From: Helichrysum umbraculigerum
Lineage: Eukaryota; Streptophyta; Magnoliopsida; Asterales; Asteraceae
DNA length: 64,000 nt
Assembly (NCBI GenBank): GCA_949592205.1
Contig: CATIUR010000001.1
Location: 212,356,250 to 212,420,249, forward strand
Direction: 5' to 3'
Part shown: positions 1 through 11,126 of the stretch, piece after piece
Numbering within the stretch: position 1 is the stretch's first letter
How the letters are laid out: each line of letters starts with the position of its first letter
Position numbers and translations under genes: made by a program
The notes under the pieces: model-generated
Databases searched by the model: none
What the model was told of the DNA's origin: nothing
What the model saw: the letters and a program-made list of their open reading frames with translations, nothing else

Positions 1-3000
1 AAGCTTTAGTTCTGAGTCAAAGTACCAACCAATAATCCCTTTACGTGGTACACGCTTTTTCGTAACATCAACTTCAGAAATTCCAATCTTCTTCTTTTTC
101 TTTGGAAGTTTCCTAAGTACAACAGCAGGATTTTTGGTTTGAACAAGAACTTCTACTTCTTCATCAGAGGTTGAATCATCAATATCTTCATCTATATCGA
201 CAATTGTTGGACCTTGTTCATTTTCAATAACAACTTCTGTCCTAGATGGGCTCACATGGTGTTCATCAATGTTTGCATCTAGATCTACACCCATGTCTTG
301 CACATTCTCAGGTACAGCAGTCCAATCTGTAGGTGGTTGAAATTCTCCATCCTCAAGATCATAATCAATGTCTTCATCTATCTCATCAAAAATATCATCT
401 TCCGAATCAGATAGATCAAGCATCTCCAATCCTAGAGAAAAACATAAATACAAATATATTAATAATTAAAATTCTCTTATCAATTTCCCTGAATCAACCT
501 AAGAATTTCTTTATTAATTCTTTTGTATATTTTAACCTAAAATATAAACGCAATTTACATACAACTTATAAAATCTTTTATTGATTACCCTGAATCAATC
601 CAAAATTTCTTAAGTCTACTTAACAAATATTAATTAATTTTAAATTCTAATGCATTGTGAATAATCACCAAACATTTAAATTTACTATTAATTACCTTAT
701 ATAATTTCCAAGTGTTAATTGATCTCATTCATTATCAATTTAACCTTTAAATTATATATCATTTGTCTAGTTAATACGAATACATTTTTAACTTGTTAAT
801 TACTTATATACCTTACGGTCTTAAGTCCATAATCAAATCTAAAATGCATATGTTATCATAAAATTTTGACCGCCAATATTAATCGGAACACGCCGCTCGA
901 CTATTCAAAGAGTCGGAAGTCTTTCGATCACTATTTTATCTTAACATAATTATATAAAATCAAATAACTTAATAATATCTAATACATTTAACTTGTAATT
1001 ACAATCTCAAGCCGAATATATTACCAAAATATTAAGTTACAATTATTCTGTACAAATTAATACCAATAATTACTACACTATGCTAATACTAAGCTATCTT
1101 ACCAGCTTCTGTATCAACCTGTGCAGTCTTATCAGCACTTGTACCAGCACCCGAACCACTAGCACCAGCATCAGACTCCCCCTGAATAGTAGCTTGGTCA
1201 CCAGTCTTTGAAGGACCAGTCTGCTCACCACTCGGTGCATTGGGATCATCGTCTTTGTCTGAATCTCTCTTCCTCCTTAGCTCATCCTGTTTGCAAGACT
1301 CCAGATATACCAATATCTCCCCCTGAGTAGACTGTCCTGAATGCGATCTCAAGACCAGACTCTCCAAAGAAGATAACTTCAGTCTCTGTACATTGAAGTC
1401 CGCAAGCAAAGTCTCATGAGTCTTCATCAACAGATTGTACGATTGACTCTGCTTGAGAATCTGCTGTGAAAGAAGAAGATTGCTCGACACCAGCTCTGGA
1501 ATCTGAGAAGTAAGCTTCTCCAAATCCTTTACCCTCGACTCTAAGGATGTAATCCTTTCTGCATCAGTCGTTGGAGTAACAGGTATCGTTCTTGGTCCAG
1601 GCAGTGTAAGAGACTCAATATGCCAGTCTCTGGTAAGCGGTGTATGAGGTTGAGACAAAGCTTGCGTAAGCAAACTTGTCGCAAATCTAGCTGTTTTGTT
1701 CGTCGGAAAATTAGCTCCACGAACTAGATCAGCAACCTCATGCTGTAAAGTTAAACACAATTAAAATCAGTTATTGTTACAGATTACTCCGTCTCAAACT
1801 CTAATTAATTGCATAACACTCATAGTTATAGAGCTTATATCTCATACCTGAAGCGGTAAAGATATCGATTCAGTAACCACCGGTGCATCCATCTCCACCT
1901 GTGGTGTATCCTGAGCAACTGTATACAGAATTAACTGTCTCAGTTCAACTCCTGATAAACAACAAGTTAAGATCATTTAACTTTTATAATCAATACTAAC
2001 CTTCTCGAATAGTAAGCGTTCTCGGACGCTTCATCAAAGGAATCTCAACTTCCTCAGTACCTTCCTCTATAACACTCTTACCTTTTCTCTTCCTTTCAGA
2101 AACAGATGGAGGAGGAGAAGGTGTATTGTCTGAATCTTCATCTGACGCCGTCTCACAATCACGACCTCTAGATGATCTAACAGTCTCCTAAAGTTTAAAT
2201 ATATTCAACATTTATGATTAGCGTAAGCTCTATCATACAAGTTCTATATATTTTAGATTAATCAGATATAATACCTCAGTCGGTACAACAACTGATCTAT
2301 CAAGCTGTATCTGCTCATCCTCAAGTAATATAACTTCGGGATTTGCAGCCTCAGCTTCAGCTTCCTGTTCATGTAATGATATTTATATTTTAAAATCAGA
2401 AATAATATCCAATTTACTAAATATCTAATATCAGAATCATTATATAATAATAATATGCATCTATGATTAATAAAACAATCTATCAACTAAGCATCTATAT
2501 TATTACATAAATAAAATAAAATTTTACCTCAGGTGGTGCCAAATAACTCTCAATGTCTTGAAGCAAAGGATTTGTCGCATCATCATTCTGCTTCAAAACC
2601 TCTTGCACAACCTGTGCAGCAACCTCTTGGTTCACTTGCTGATCAACCTGACCAGCCTGAATAAGAACATCCTCAAGGAGCCCTTGTGGATCTTCAGGTT
2701 GAGCTTCCTCAGCTGTAGGTTCTGGTACAACAGCAGCAGCAGCAACATCAACACCAACATCATTCCAACCATGATTTGGCGGCGTCACATAAGCAGGATC
2801 AACAATATAGCCAAAGAGATCACGAGTCTCCGGCTTGACATATTCCTCCCGCCGAATAGTCTGCTGAAACATCGCGTTGTATCCTCTGAGCGCGATAGTA
2901 TCTACACGTAAGTGCGGCTCAGGGATAACAATATCCGGAAAATGAGCACGGATAATCATCATACAGAACCTCGGGTAGATCATAAATCTAGATCTAACAG

Positions 3001-3571
3001 AACCCGATATCTGTCTTACCATCTCGCCAAAAATATAATCACAAAAACTGTATGGTTTATTGTAAACCAGTGACAGTACCGCCGATACAAGAGCAGGGCT
3101 CAACTCATCAAAACCACCCTTCTTCGGTCCAAAAACTGTGACTATAACGTGCCATAAGAATCTCCATTGCCCAATAACAAGTGCCTTGAGGAATTGACGT
3201 CCTCTTCTCTCACCAGTATAACCCATGCGACCTAACGCACCCTCGATAAAATCACTGGAGTACTCAGTAGGACCATCTTCTTGGTCTACTGTACCCAGAT
3301 GTAAAATCTGACAAAGGTCAGAAGCAGCAAAAATAATCGGTTGTTGATTTACCGATGCGCGAATAACCGGTGGGTTAACCGATTCATCATACTGAATGTC
3401 CGTCCAAAAATCGTTCAGTATAGTCTGAGAGATCTGTGGAGACTCTGTAAGCGTATATCTAATACGTGAACGTGCAAAGAAGGTCAGCACTTGAGCTACT
3501 TTGCTAGCTCCCTTTGCTGATAGATCAAGATCCACAAGAATATTGTGACCCTTATCGAATTGTCTCGCCAT
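1..3571 (-). CDS. Copia third ORF (envelope-position), multi-exon, 3' end outside window
   Basis: The 348-codon first exon (3571-2528) is followed in phase by exons 2364-2275, 2187-2001, 1951-1848 (or 1918-1848), 1742-1103 and 431-<1. Every junction is GT-AG and the frame stays open throughout. Exon 4 has two in-frame acceptors; the second gives an 82-base intron instead of an improbably short 49. Exon 5 would hit a stop at 1089 if not spliced at GCTG|GTAAGA. Exon 1 contains WRFLWHVIVTVFG and a following YIFGEMVRQ segment, a pattern I recall from ORFs downstream of Copia pol in Asteraceae databases, often misannotated. Exon 5 has a coiled coil (about ITSLESRVKDLEKL); exons 3 and 6 have basic patches (KRKGK, LPKKKKK) like nuclear signals; exon 6 is very acidic. 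Function unknown; no signal peptide or clear transmembrane helix. Exon structure is my inference. Confidence 0.6.
432..1102 (-). other. Intron 5 of the Copia third ORF
   Basis: 671 AT-rich bases between donor G|GTAAGA and acceptor TCTCTAG|G. It contains (about 870-935) a segment resembling 3815-3870, upstream of the first exon: AACACGCC, CTCGA and CTTTCGAT blocks around a short hairpin. No coding content. Confidence 0.5.
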
Positions 3572-6037
3572 ATCTGTACAAGAAACACAAATGACAAAAA
3601 CAGTTAATGCACGTTAGTAAGTTATAAACTATAATGTTTATGAATCAAAATGATCATCTAACATCTTAGTTCTTAACATATTAAACACATATATAACTTA
3701 TAACTAATAAGTCGTAAGTCCAATATGTAAAATCCGTTAATTACTTGTTAATAAGAAATCCTCAAGTCGTTAACGTTTTATAAAACCAATATATATATTA
3801 TACCGCTAACAAAAATTAGGACACGCCACTCGATTACATTGTGAATCGGTAGACTTTCGATATATATATACATACATTGTCATAGGAAACCAAAATATAC
3901 TAGTTATTACTTAAAAAGTCTTAACTCTTATAAAAACCCTTTTTTTAAAAAAAATTTAGCTAAGTTCGGGACTCGCATAAGACACCTATGCGAATCGAGT
4001 TCAACTCGTTTCGCTTATCAACTCGCGATTGGATATGCAGCCAAGTGGACTCGCTAATCATGTCGATCTGCAGGTCAACTCGCTGGTCGATCCGCTAGTC
4101 AACTCGCTGCGAGTTGAATCGAAGGTTCAACTCGTTCGATGAACAGCCGTCGCGAGTTTAAACTTAAAATCGATGATTTTGTTAGTTTTAACATGATCAA
4201 ACGATATATTTACGTTTATTAAGGTTCGTTTAACATTAATCCTAAGGATTCGTGTTCTAACAAGCCGTTAATCTACGTGAATCGATCAAACTTTAAACCG
4301 AAACCCTAAGTTTATAAAAACTTCGATTTATCGTTAATTAGACGGTGAAATCCGTTGTATTTTACCTCAATATGTTCGCAAAGAAGTCTTGAATATAATC
4401 TACGGATTCAAAAACTCGTTCCCGTACTCGTAAAATCGAAATCAAACGAAAACTATATTTCGCCTCGTTTCGCCTTTTTGACGGATTCGCAAAGTTTAGT
4501 GAACTCGCGAGATTTGTGTGGGTTCGGTGGGCTGGTTTGACTCGTTTGACCCCCTTTATACTACATATCCGATTCGCGAGATTTAAGTGGACTCGCAAGT
4601 TGTTGCCAACTCGCAGAAACAATTAAAAACACGAATTTAATGCTAAGTATAAATAAAAACCCGATATTTTACAAGTCTAAATTATGATTAATTTTCACTT
4701 GTATTTGTCACGTTGTTCAACTCAAAAATATACAGTATAATTTAATTCCGAAGGGTAAATTCAGATAAACATAAAAACTTAAAAACAAATAAAAATTAGA
4801 TAAAAATACAACTATATAAACTTTGGTATCAAGTACCATTTTATTAATTATTTGAAACAAAGTACATATACAAAGTAAATAAGATTTTATCTGCTTAGGG
4901 ATCATATTAGTAAGAATAAGCAATTAATTATATATTAAAAAGTCTAAGCAGATTGGTAGTATACATACCTCATGAAATTCAAATAAATTACTATAAAATT
5001 ACAACTAAATTCATCATTGATATATTTATATTTATAAAACTATATCTTAGGTACCTTTATCCACATAGCATAATTAATAAATGCATTACTCATATAAAGT
5101 GAATATTTTATTATAGACAGTTCAAGACGATTACCGGTATTATGATCCACATAAACAAATTACACTCAATTTTCTAAGCAAACACTTTATTGTTAGTATG
5201 AATATTATCAAGTGCTTCCTATTATATGACATACTGAAGAATTCAAGTAAAACACATAACACTGCATCATTAAATTTCAAGGTAGCGGTTACTAAATGAT
5301 GTATCTTTTCGAAACATATAACATACACTTGAATTTTATTTTAAGGTTAGACAAATATCAAACATACTTTGAATATGCTATGTTATCTAAGTCTGTACGT
5401 AGTACAACAGAAGATCCCTTCTAGCATAATTCAAAATATATTTGAGAATATTAATTTAATTAAAGGCTTCAGTTCTGTACTTAGTACAACAAAGTTACCA
5501 GTAATTAAGTTAATACCCATATTGCTACTATTTGTCAATTCAAATTAATATGTATGATAACAGTGTATGGCAATACCATCATTCAACAATTAAGACTTAA
5601 TGTCATACATCATAGAATAGTAACACAAAATAATAAACAAGTAGTTAATTAATTTCTTAAAGCTTAAAAAATTTCATATAATTTGCCTACCAGTATATCA
5701 TATGATGAAGCCATCTAAAGTTTTAATAGAAATAAACAAATTATAACTAGTGGATATAGGTGTATAATCAAATAAATATAAACACATACCTGATAGAACC
5801 GCTGTAGTTCTAAAGCAACTTTATTTGAACCTACTACCATATCATACTTAGGACTTAAGCTTATTATTGTAAAGCTTATTCTCCTAATGTACTATCATAT
5901 CCCTTAGTTTTTGCAAATAAAAACTTAAATGAAGGCGATTCCCCTTAGGTAACAAGCAAATGAATGCCATACGCCTTTTTTTTTTTTTAATAAACACCGA
6001 AATACTAACTATTACAAAAATACCCTTGGAAGACTAA
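3572..6037 (-). other. Copia spacer between pol and third ORF; likely 5' UTR intron of ORF3
   Basis: No coding frame supported. AT-rich from about 4640 to 6037 with a poly-T run near 5971. Between about 3970 and 4620 lies a cluster of ACTCGC/GCGAGT words, including a near-perfect inverted pair around 4100-4120 (TCAACTCGC facing GCGAGTTGA). Just before the third ORF's ATG the sense strand reads TTTCTTGTACAG, a good splice acceptor two bases upstream of the start codon, so at least part of this spacer is probably an intron. Confidence 0.55.
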
Positions 6038-9000
6038 TCACTCTGGATTTCTCATTCCGTTTAGTTGAACCAACGTCTCAAATCTTGCTCTGTCGAACGC
6101 CTTTGTGTATAAGTCTGCTAAGTTTTCCAATGATGGAACCTTAACTAACTTTATCAATTTCTTTTCAGCACAATCTCTAAGAAAATGATGTCGAATATCA
6201 ATATGCTTAGTTTTACTGTGCTTCACCGGATTATTGGTGATCGACATAGTAGATTCATTATCAATCATCATAGGAGTATTGGTTATATTTAACCCGTAAT
6301 CCCGCAGTTGCTGTTGAATCCAAAGAACTTGTGAGCAACAGCTGCCAGCTGCAACATACTCAGCTTCACATGTGGAAATGGCTACCGAGGTTTGCTTCTT
6401 GCACTGCCAGGATACTAATCTACCTCCTAGGAATTGACATCCTCCGGTCGTAGATTTCCTATTCTGATTGCATCCTCCGTAATCCGAATCAGTATAAGCT
6501 ACGAGATCTAAGTCTCCATCAATCGGATACCAAAGACCCAGCTTAGGTTTCCCTTTGAGGTAACGAAAGATTCGTTTAACAGCTTGCATGTGTGATTCTT
6601 TCGGATTAGCCTGATATCTTGCGCATAAACAAACAGCAAACATTATGTCAGGCCTAGAGGCTGTAAGATACATTAGTGATCCGATCATGGCTCTATAAAG
6701 AGTTGGATCCACATCGCTATCACTCGATGTATCTGGACCTAGTCCATGATTGACTGGAATTGGAGTATTGTAGACCTTACTTTCATCCATCTTGAAGCGT
6801 TCTAATAGCTCATATGTATATTTAGATTGATGAATAAAGAATTCATCCTTCTTTTGATCAACTTGTAATCCTAAGAAGAAATTTAACTCTCCCATTGCAG
6901 ACATTTCAAACCTTTTTCTCATGACTTTCTCAAATTCTTGACACATCTTTTCATCAGATGATCCAAAGATAATGTCATCAACATAAACTTGCACGAGAAG
7001 AAAGTCTTTCTTTTTCCATTTCACAAATAGTGTACTATCAATCGATCCTCTTGTAAATCCATTCTCAAGTAGATACGTTGATAGTGTTCCATACCATGCC
7101 CTAGGTGCTTGATGTAATCCATATAGAGCCTTATTCAAACGATATACTCTATCTGGATACTCAGGATCAGCAAACCCTGGCGGTTGTGAAACATACACCA
7201 ATTCTTCTACTTTGCCATACAAAAAGGCACTCTTAACATCCAACTGATTCACTTTTATACCAAAATAAGATGCAAATGCTAAGAATACTCTAATTGCTTC
7301 TAGCCTAGCAACTGGTGCAAACACTTCGTTGTAGTCAATACCTTCTTGTTGATTAAAACCTTGAACTACCAGACGAGCTTTATTGCGAGTAACTATTCCT
7401 TTATCATCTCTCTTGCACTTAAATACCCATCTAGTTCCAATTGGATATTCTCCCTTTGGTAGGTCAACCAACTCCCATACTTGTAATTTAGAGAACTGAG
7501 ATAGTTCTTCTTGCATTGCTTCTACCCACGAACTTTCTTTTAAAGCCATTTGAACATTTTTCGGCTCGACTTGTGAGATAAAGCATGAATATAGACATTG
7601 ATTAGGAATCCCTGTCTCTTTCATTGCAGTATACAAGCTTTGGTATTCCGAATTCTCAGACGTACTAGTTCTGGATTGATGCCTAGTTTGAACCGGAGTA
7701 TTAATATCACCGATGATGTTTTCAACGGGATGATTCTTACTCGTTCTAGTTGTAGTAACTGGTTCAACCGGTATCTCATCTTCCAAATTAGTACCAATCT
7801 CTTCCAAATCAGGTACATCTTCCGTACGAACAGAAGATATCCTTAAGTGTTTCAAAGGAGTAAGTATATCATCAAACTTTGTAGGAAGATCATCAAGATC
7901 TTCTGTTTCTTGAGACTTATCCTCTGAAGGTTGTTGTGACTCACTTGTGGAAGCTTTATCTGAGTCAACATTAGTCTTAATTCCAGATTGCTTAACACTT
8001 GATGTTGAAGCGGGACCAATATTCTCATCTTCAAACAATAAATGTTCAGCTATCTCTGAATCACTGACATAGTCACTAATAGGAACTTTAAATGATGCAA
8101 AAAGATCAGAATAATCAAATTGCCAATCTAAGCCCTTATGAACATCAGGTGAGTAGCTTGTAACCTCAATAATATAAACTACCTCCAAACGTCCTGTGAC
8201 TTTATTAAAGACTCTCTTGTTTGGCGAATTGGGCATATAACCTAGGAAAAATCCTTCGTCAGCCTTCTCACCAAATTTAGCTTGATGTCCAGTCTTTAAT
8301 ATGGTGCATGAAACTCCAAAGGGTTCAAACCCTTTTAAGTTAGGTTTCTTATTGTTCAAAAGCTCATAACAAGTCTTGTTATGTCTCTTAACCGTAAGAA
8401 CTCTATTGAGAACATAACATGCTGTATTCACTGCTTCTGCCCAAAAGATGACCGGAAGCTTTGAATCAGCAAGCATTGTTCTAGCAGCTTCAATCAACGT
8501 CCTATTTTTTCTTTCAGCAACACCATTCTGTTGAGGTTCATAAGGTGCACTGAATTGATGTAATATCCCTTTGCTTAAGCAATAGATATTCAACGTTGAA
8601 TTCTTGAACTCTGTTCCATTGTCACTACGAATACGCTTTACTCTCTTTTTATAGACATTCTCTACTAGATCAAAGAATTCAATTAGAATTCCAGGAGTCT
8701 CATCCTTTGATCCCAAAAAGAATACCCATGAGAATCTAGAATAATCATCTGTGACAACCAAACAGTACCATTTGCCACCTATACTTCTCTTGCTTATAGG
8801 GCCGAAGAGATCCATATGTAGCAATTCAAATGGCGAAGAGATAGAGTTTTCAGTCTTAGGTCTGTGTGGTTTCTTGTGCTGCTTTCCTTTCATGCAAGGA
8901 ACACACTTATCCTCAGACTCGAAACTTTTTTGTGGTACACCTAGAACCAAACCATTTTTGGTTATATAATTCATCTTTCTCCAGTTCAGGTGTGCCATTC

Positions 9001-9481
9001 TCTTATGCCATAATAATGCGTCTGTTTCCGAAGACTTGGATAATAAACATGTAGACACCATTGAAGAGTTAGGAACACCCATGTTGATAGCATAGATGTC
9101 CTTCTTTCTTGGCACCCTCATCAATATCCATTCATCGGGAATTTTAAAACCTGGCTTCAGGACTAAGGCCTCTTTTTCATTGAAATAAACTGGATGACCT
9201 TTATCACAGACTTGGGAAACACTCACTAGGTTGTGAGTAAGTTCTTCAACATAGTTCACATCCTCAAGAGTCAAAGTTCCATTTGAAACTTTTTCTTTTC
9301 CCGAAATTACTCCTCCTTTATCTCCTGCAAAGTTTACTTTTTGCTTGAGACTATCCTTGAAGTCCTTCAGTAGACTTCTTTCTCCGGTCATGTGCCTTGA
9401 GCATCCACTGTCTACATACCACCAGCTGTCCTTGTTCACAGCATGCTCCTGCACATAACACAAAATACGATCAGTTATCAA
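6038..9481 (-). CDS. pol: Copia Pol: protease, integrase, reverse transcriptase, RNase H
   Basis: 1147 codons with no break. Protease motif D24-S-G (WYVDSGCSRHMTG). Integrase zinc finger at about 159-196 (H159, H164, C193, C196); catalytic core D224, D287 and E323, with exactly 35 residues between the last two (D,D35E). RT spans about 650-880 with D748 (LDVKSAF) and YVDD at 833-836. RNase H contains TDSDYGGC and AISTCEAEY. The C-terminus LADLYTKAF...GMRNPE is typical of plant Copia Pol. All catalytic residues I can check are present, so the enzyme may be functional. It overlaps gag by 11 bases in a different frame. The start codon shown may not be used if Pol is made by frameshifting from Gag. 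Confidence 0.93.
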   Translation of the reverse strand: MITDRILCYVQEHAVNKDSWWYVDSGCSRHMTGERSLLKDFKDSLKQKVNFAGDKGGVISGKEKVSNGTLTLEDVNYVEELTHNLVSVSQVCDKGHPVYFNEKEALVLKPGFKIPDEWILMRVPRKKDIYAINMGVPNSSMVSTCLLSKSSETDALLWHKRMAHLNWRKMNYITKNGLVLGVPQKSFESEDKCVPCMKGKQHKKPHRPKTENSISSPFELLHMDLFGPISKRSIGGKWYCLVVTDDYSRFSWVFFLGSKDETPGILIEFFDLVENVYKKRVKRIRSDNGTEFKNSTLNIYCLSKGILHQFSAPYEPQQNGVAERKNRTLIEAARTMLADSKLPVIFWAEAVNTACYVLNRVLTVKRHNKTCYELLNNKKPNLKGFEPFGVSCTILKTGHQAKFGEKADEGFFLGYMPNSPNKRVFNKVTGRLEVVYIIEVTSYSPDVHKGLDWQFDYSDLFASFKVPISDYVSDSEIAEHLLFEDENIGPASTSSVKQSGIKTNVDSDKASTSESQQPSEDKSQETEDLDDLPTKFDDILTPLKHLRISSVRTEDVPDLEEIGTNLEDEIPVEPVTTTRTSKNHPVENIIGDINTPVQTRHQSRTSTSENSEYQSLYTAMKETGIPNQCLYSCFISQVEPKNVQMALKESSWVEAMQEELSQFSKLQVWELVDLPKGEYPIGTRWVFKCKRDDKGIVTRNKARLVVQGFNQQEGIDYNEVFAPVARLEAIRVFLAFASYFGIKVNQLDVKSAFLYGKVEELVYVSQPPGFADPEYPDRVYRLNKALYGLHQAPRAWYGTLSTYLLENGFTRGSIDSTLFVKWKKKDFLLVQVYVDDIIFGSSDEKMCQEFEKVMRKRFEMSAMGELNFFLGLQVDQKKDEFFIHQSKYTYELLERFKMDESKVYNTPIPVNHGLGPDTSSDSDVDPTLYRAMIGSLMYLTASRPDIMFAVCLCARYQANPKESHMQAVKRIFRYLKGKPKLGLWYPIDGDLDLVAYTDSDYGGCNQNRKSTTGGCQFLGGRLVSWQCKKQTSVAISTCEAEYVAAGSCCSQVLWIQQQLRDYGLNITNTPMMIDNESTMSITNNPVKHSKTKHIDIRHHFLRDCAEKKLIKLVKVPSLENLADLYTKAFDRARFETLVQLNGMRNPE

Positions 9482-11033
9482 GAGGGACCCAAGCCATTAC
9501 GGTCTTGGTTTGTCCCTTATCATCAACAAACTTAAGCTCTTTAAAATAACCATCCTTCCCATCAGGAGCTTTGGTTACTTTCGAAGTAGCTTGAGTTTGT
9601 AGACGATCAGCCTTAAGAGGTGAGTTTGAGGAGAACCTCTTAGGCACATAATTATAAGCTCTATTATGATAATTATAATTAAACTCATGTGATCGTGAAG
9701 TAGTACCACTCTCATAATGACTATGGTCTCTACTTGGAGTTCTAAACCTCGACGGAGTCACATCCCTATACTTATGGACAGAATTATCACCTTGAGTATA
9801 TGGCCGTTTAGGTTTAGGTGGGGAGACACTATGCTTACCATCTCTTTTAAGAATGTTAACAGGTTTATTACCTAAGTTAGGTTTGGCATCTAACCCATCT
9901 ACAATCATACTAGAGTTGGTCTGTGTCTTTTCATCCATCACAAGCTTATGTGGTGTTTCAGGCTTTTTGTTAGGACAACACGAAGCCACGTGTCCCTTTT
10001 GATGACACTTGAAACATGACATCTGCTTGCGTGGTTTACTCACTTTTGCTTTCTCATCCGGAGTCTTAGGCACTAAAGGTTTAAGCTGTTCTTTATCAAC
10101 TTTATCATCAGTCTTAGCATCGTTAATCACTCCACCCGATACAAACTGTATTTTGGTGAACTGAGAAGCCTTGCTATTACCTAATGATACGTTCTTAATA
10201 ACATCTTTCTGTGCCTCTGACTGTTCAGGTTTATCAGCTACTGAAATCTCAGGATTAACTTCAGTCATCTCAGAATCTTCAGGAATAGGAGTGTAATTGG
10301 CATTAAAAGGTGGGGATACATCATTGTAACCTAACCCAGTCTTGTCCTTTACACTACGTTGAGCATCTAACATTTTATCCATTTGAGATGTCCTATAGTT
10401 CTCAAGTTTACGGTTTTGCTCAATTAACCTTAAGTTAAGGTTCACTATTTCCTGATCCTTACTAGCAATTGTCTCATTTAAGTCTTTAATATTCATATAG
10501 AGACCATCTATGATCACAGATTTTTCACTTATGGTATCTCTAAGTTTTGTTCTATCCGAAGCATCAGACTTAATTTTATCTTTTAAGACATGTTTATCAT
10601 CACTTAATCTACGAATATCCATAATGGCTTGATCGAGTTCAGATCTAACAGTCATATAAGATTCCTTATCCATATTCAATTGAGATGACAAATTGCTATT
10701 TGACACAGTTAAGACACTATTCTGAGATTGTAAATCAGTAACTAAGTAACAAACATCAGCAAGATTAAGAATATCTAAACATACCTTCTTCTTGTCAGTT
10801 TGTAATTCAGCCATGCGTGCCACGAATTCCTCAGGACTCATATCTGGAGCTGAATCCATATATAGCACGTCATCATCACTTGCCTTCACTTCAGACTTAG
10901 GCACCTCTACTCTCTGTTCCATATCAGTGGGCATGTAGGAAACTGATCCAGTAGTTGTTTCTTCGATCTCGGCCATCAAGGCTTTCTCAGAATGAGCTTG
11001 CCAATCATAAGAGCCATCCAACTGCTTCACCAC
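9471..11033 (-). CDS. gag: Copia Gag, C-terminal part (coiled coil and second zinc knuckle)
   Basis: 520 codons in the same frame as the N-terminal Gag fragment; homology begins upstream of this ATG, right after the TAG at 11127. The middle is rich in heptad-like Leu/Ile/Val with charged residues (roughly residues 60-215, a likely coiled coil). A second knuckle, CFKCHQKGHVASCC, fits CX2CX4HX4C, and a basic Ser/Arg/Tyr-rich tail follows. The last 11 bases overlap the start of pol in another frame, so pol is probably reached by frameshift or reinitiation. The long Gag with a coiled-coil extension fits Sirevirus Gags, which are known for such extensions. Confidence 0.8.
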   Translation of the reverse strand: MVKQLDGSYDWQAHSEKALMAEIEETTTGSVSYMPTDMEQRVEVPKSEVKASDDDVLYMDSAPDMSPEEFVARMAELQTDKKKVCLDILNLADVCYLVTDLQSQNSVLTVSNSNLSSQLNMDKESYMTVRSELDQAIMDIRRLSDDKHVLKDKIKSDASDRTKLRDTISEKSVIIDGLYMNIKDLNETIASKDQEIVNLNLRLIEQNRKLENYRTSQMDKMLDAQRSVKDKTGLGYNDVSPPFNANYTPIPEDSEMTEVNPEISVADKPEQSEAQKDVIKNVSLGNSKASQFTKIQFVSGGVINDAKTDDKVDKEQLKPLVPKTPDEKAKVSKPRKQMSCFKCHQKGHVASCCPNKKPETPHKLVMDEKTQTNSSMIVDGLDAKPNLGNKPVNILKRDGKHSVSPPKPKRPYTQGDNSVHKYRDVTPSRFRTPSRDHSHYESGTTSRSHEFNYNYHNRAYNYVPKRFSSNSPLKADRLQTQATSKVTKAPDGKDGYFKELKFVDDKGQTKTVMAWVPLDN

Positions 11034-11126
11034 TAAGGCTTTGGAAGCGAGAGTACTTCCCGAACCTTGTTTTCCTTGTGCTTCTACTTTAGGTCTTTGG
11101 CATTCTCTAGCAAAATGACCAATACC

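Noticed and set aside
1089..1760. 223-codon ORF taken as a separate gene
   Set aside because: Its start lies in a predicted intron; a splice donor near its stop and an acceptor inside its start allow it to be exon 5 of the third ORF in phase with its neighbours.
2262..2486. 74-codon minus-strand ORF
   Set aside because: Spans an intron and exon 2 of the predicted third ORF in another frame; very AT-driven composition.
7598..9054. Plus-strand ORFs opposite the Copia pol
   Set aside because: Shadows of the intact pol on the other strand; no domain content.
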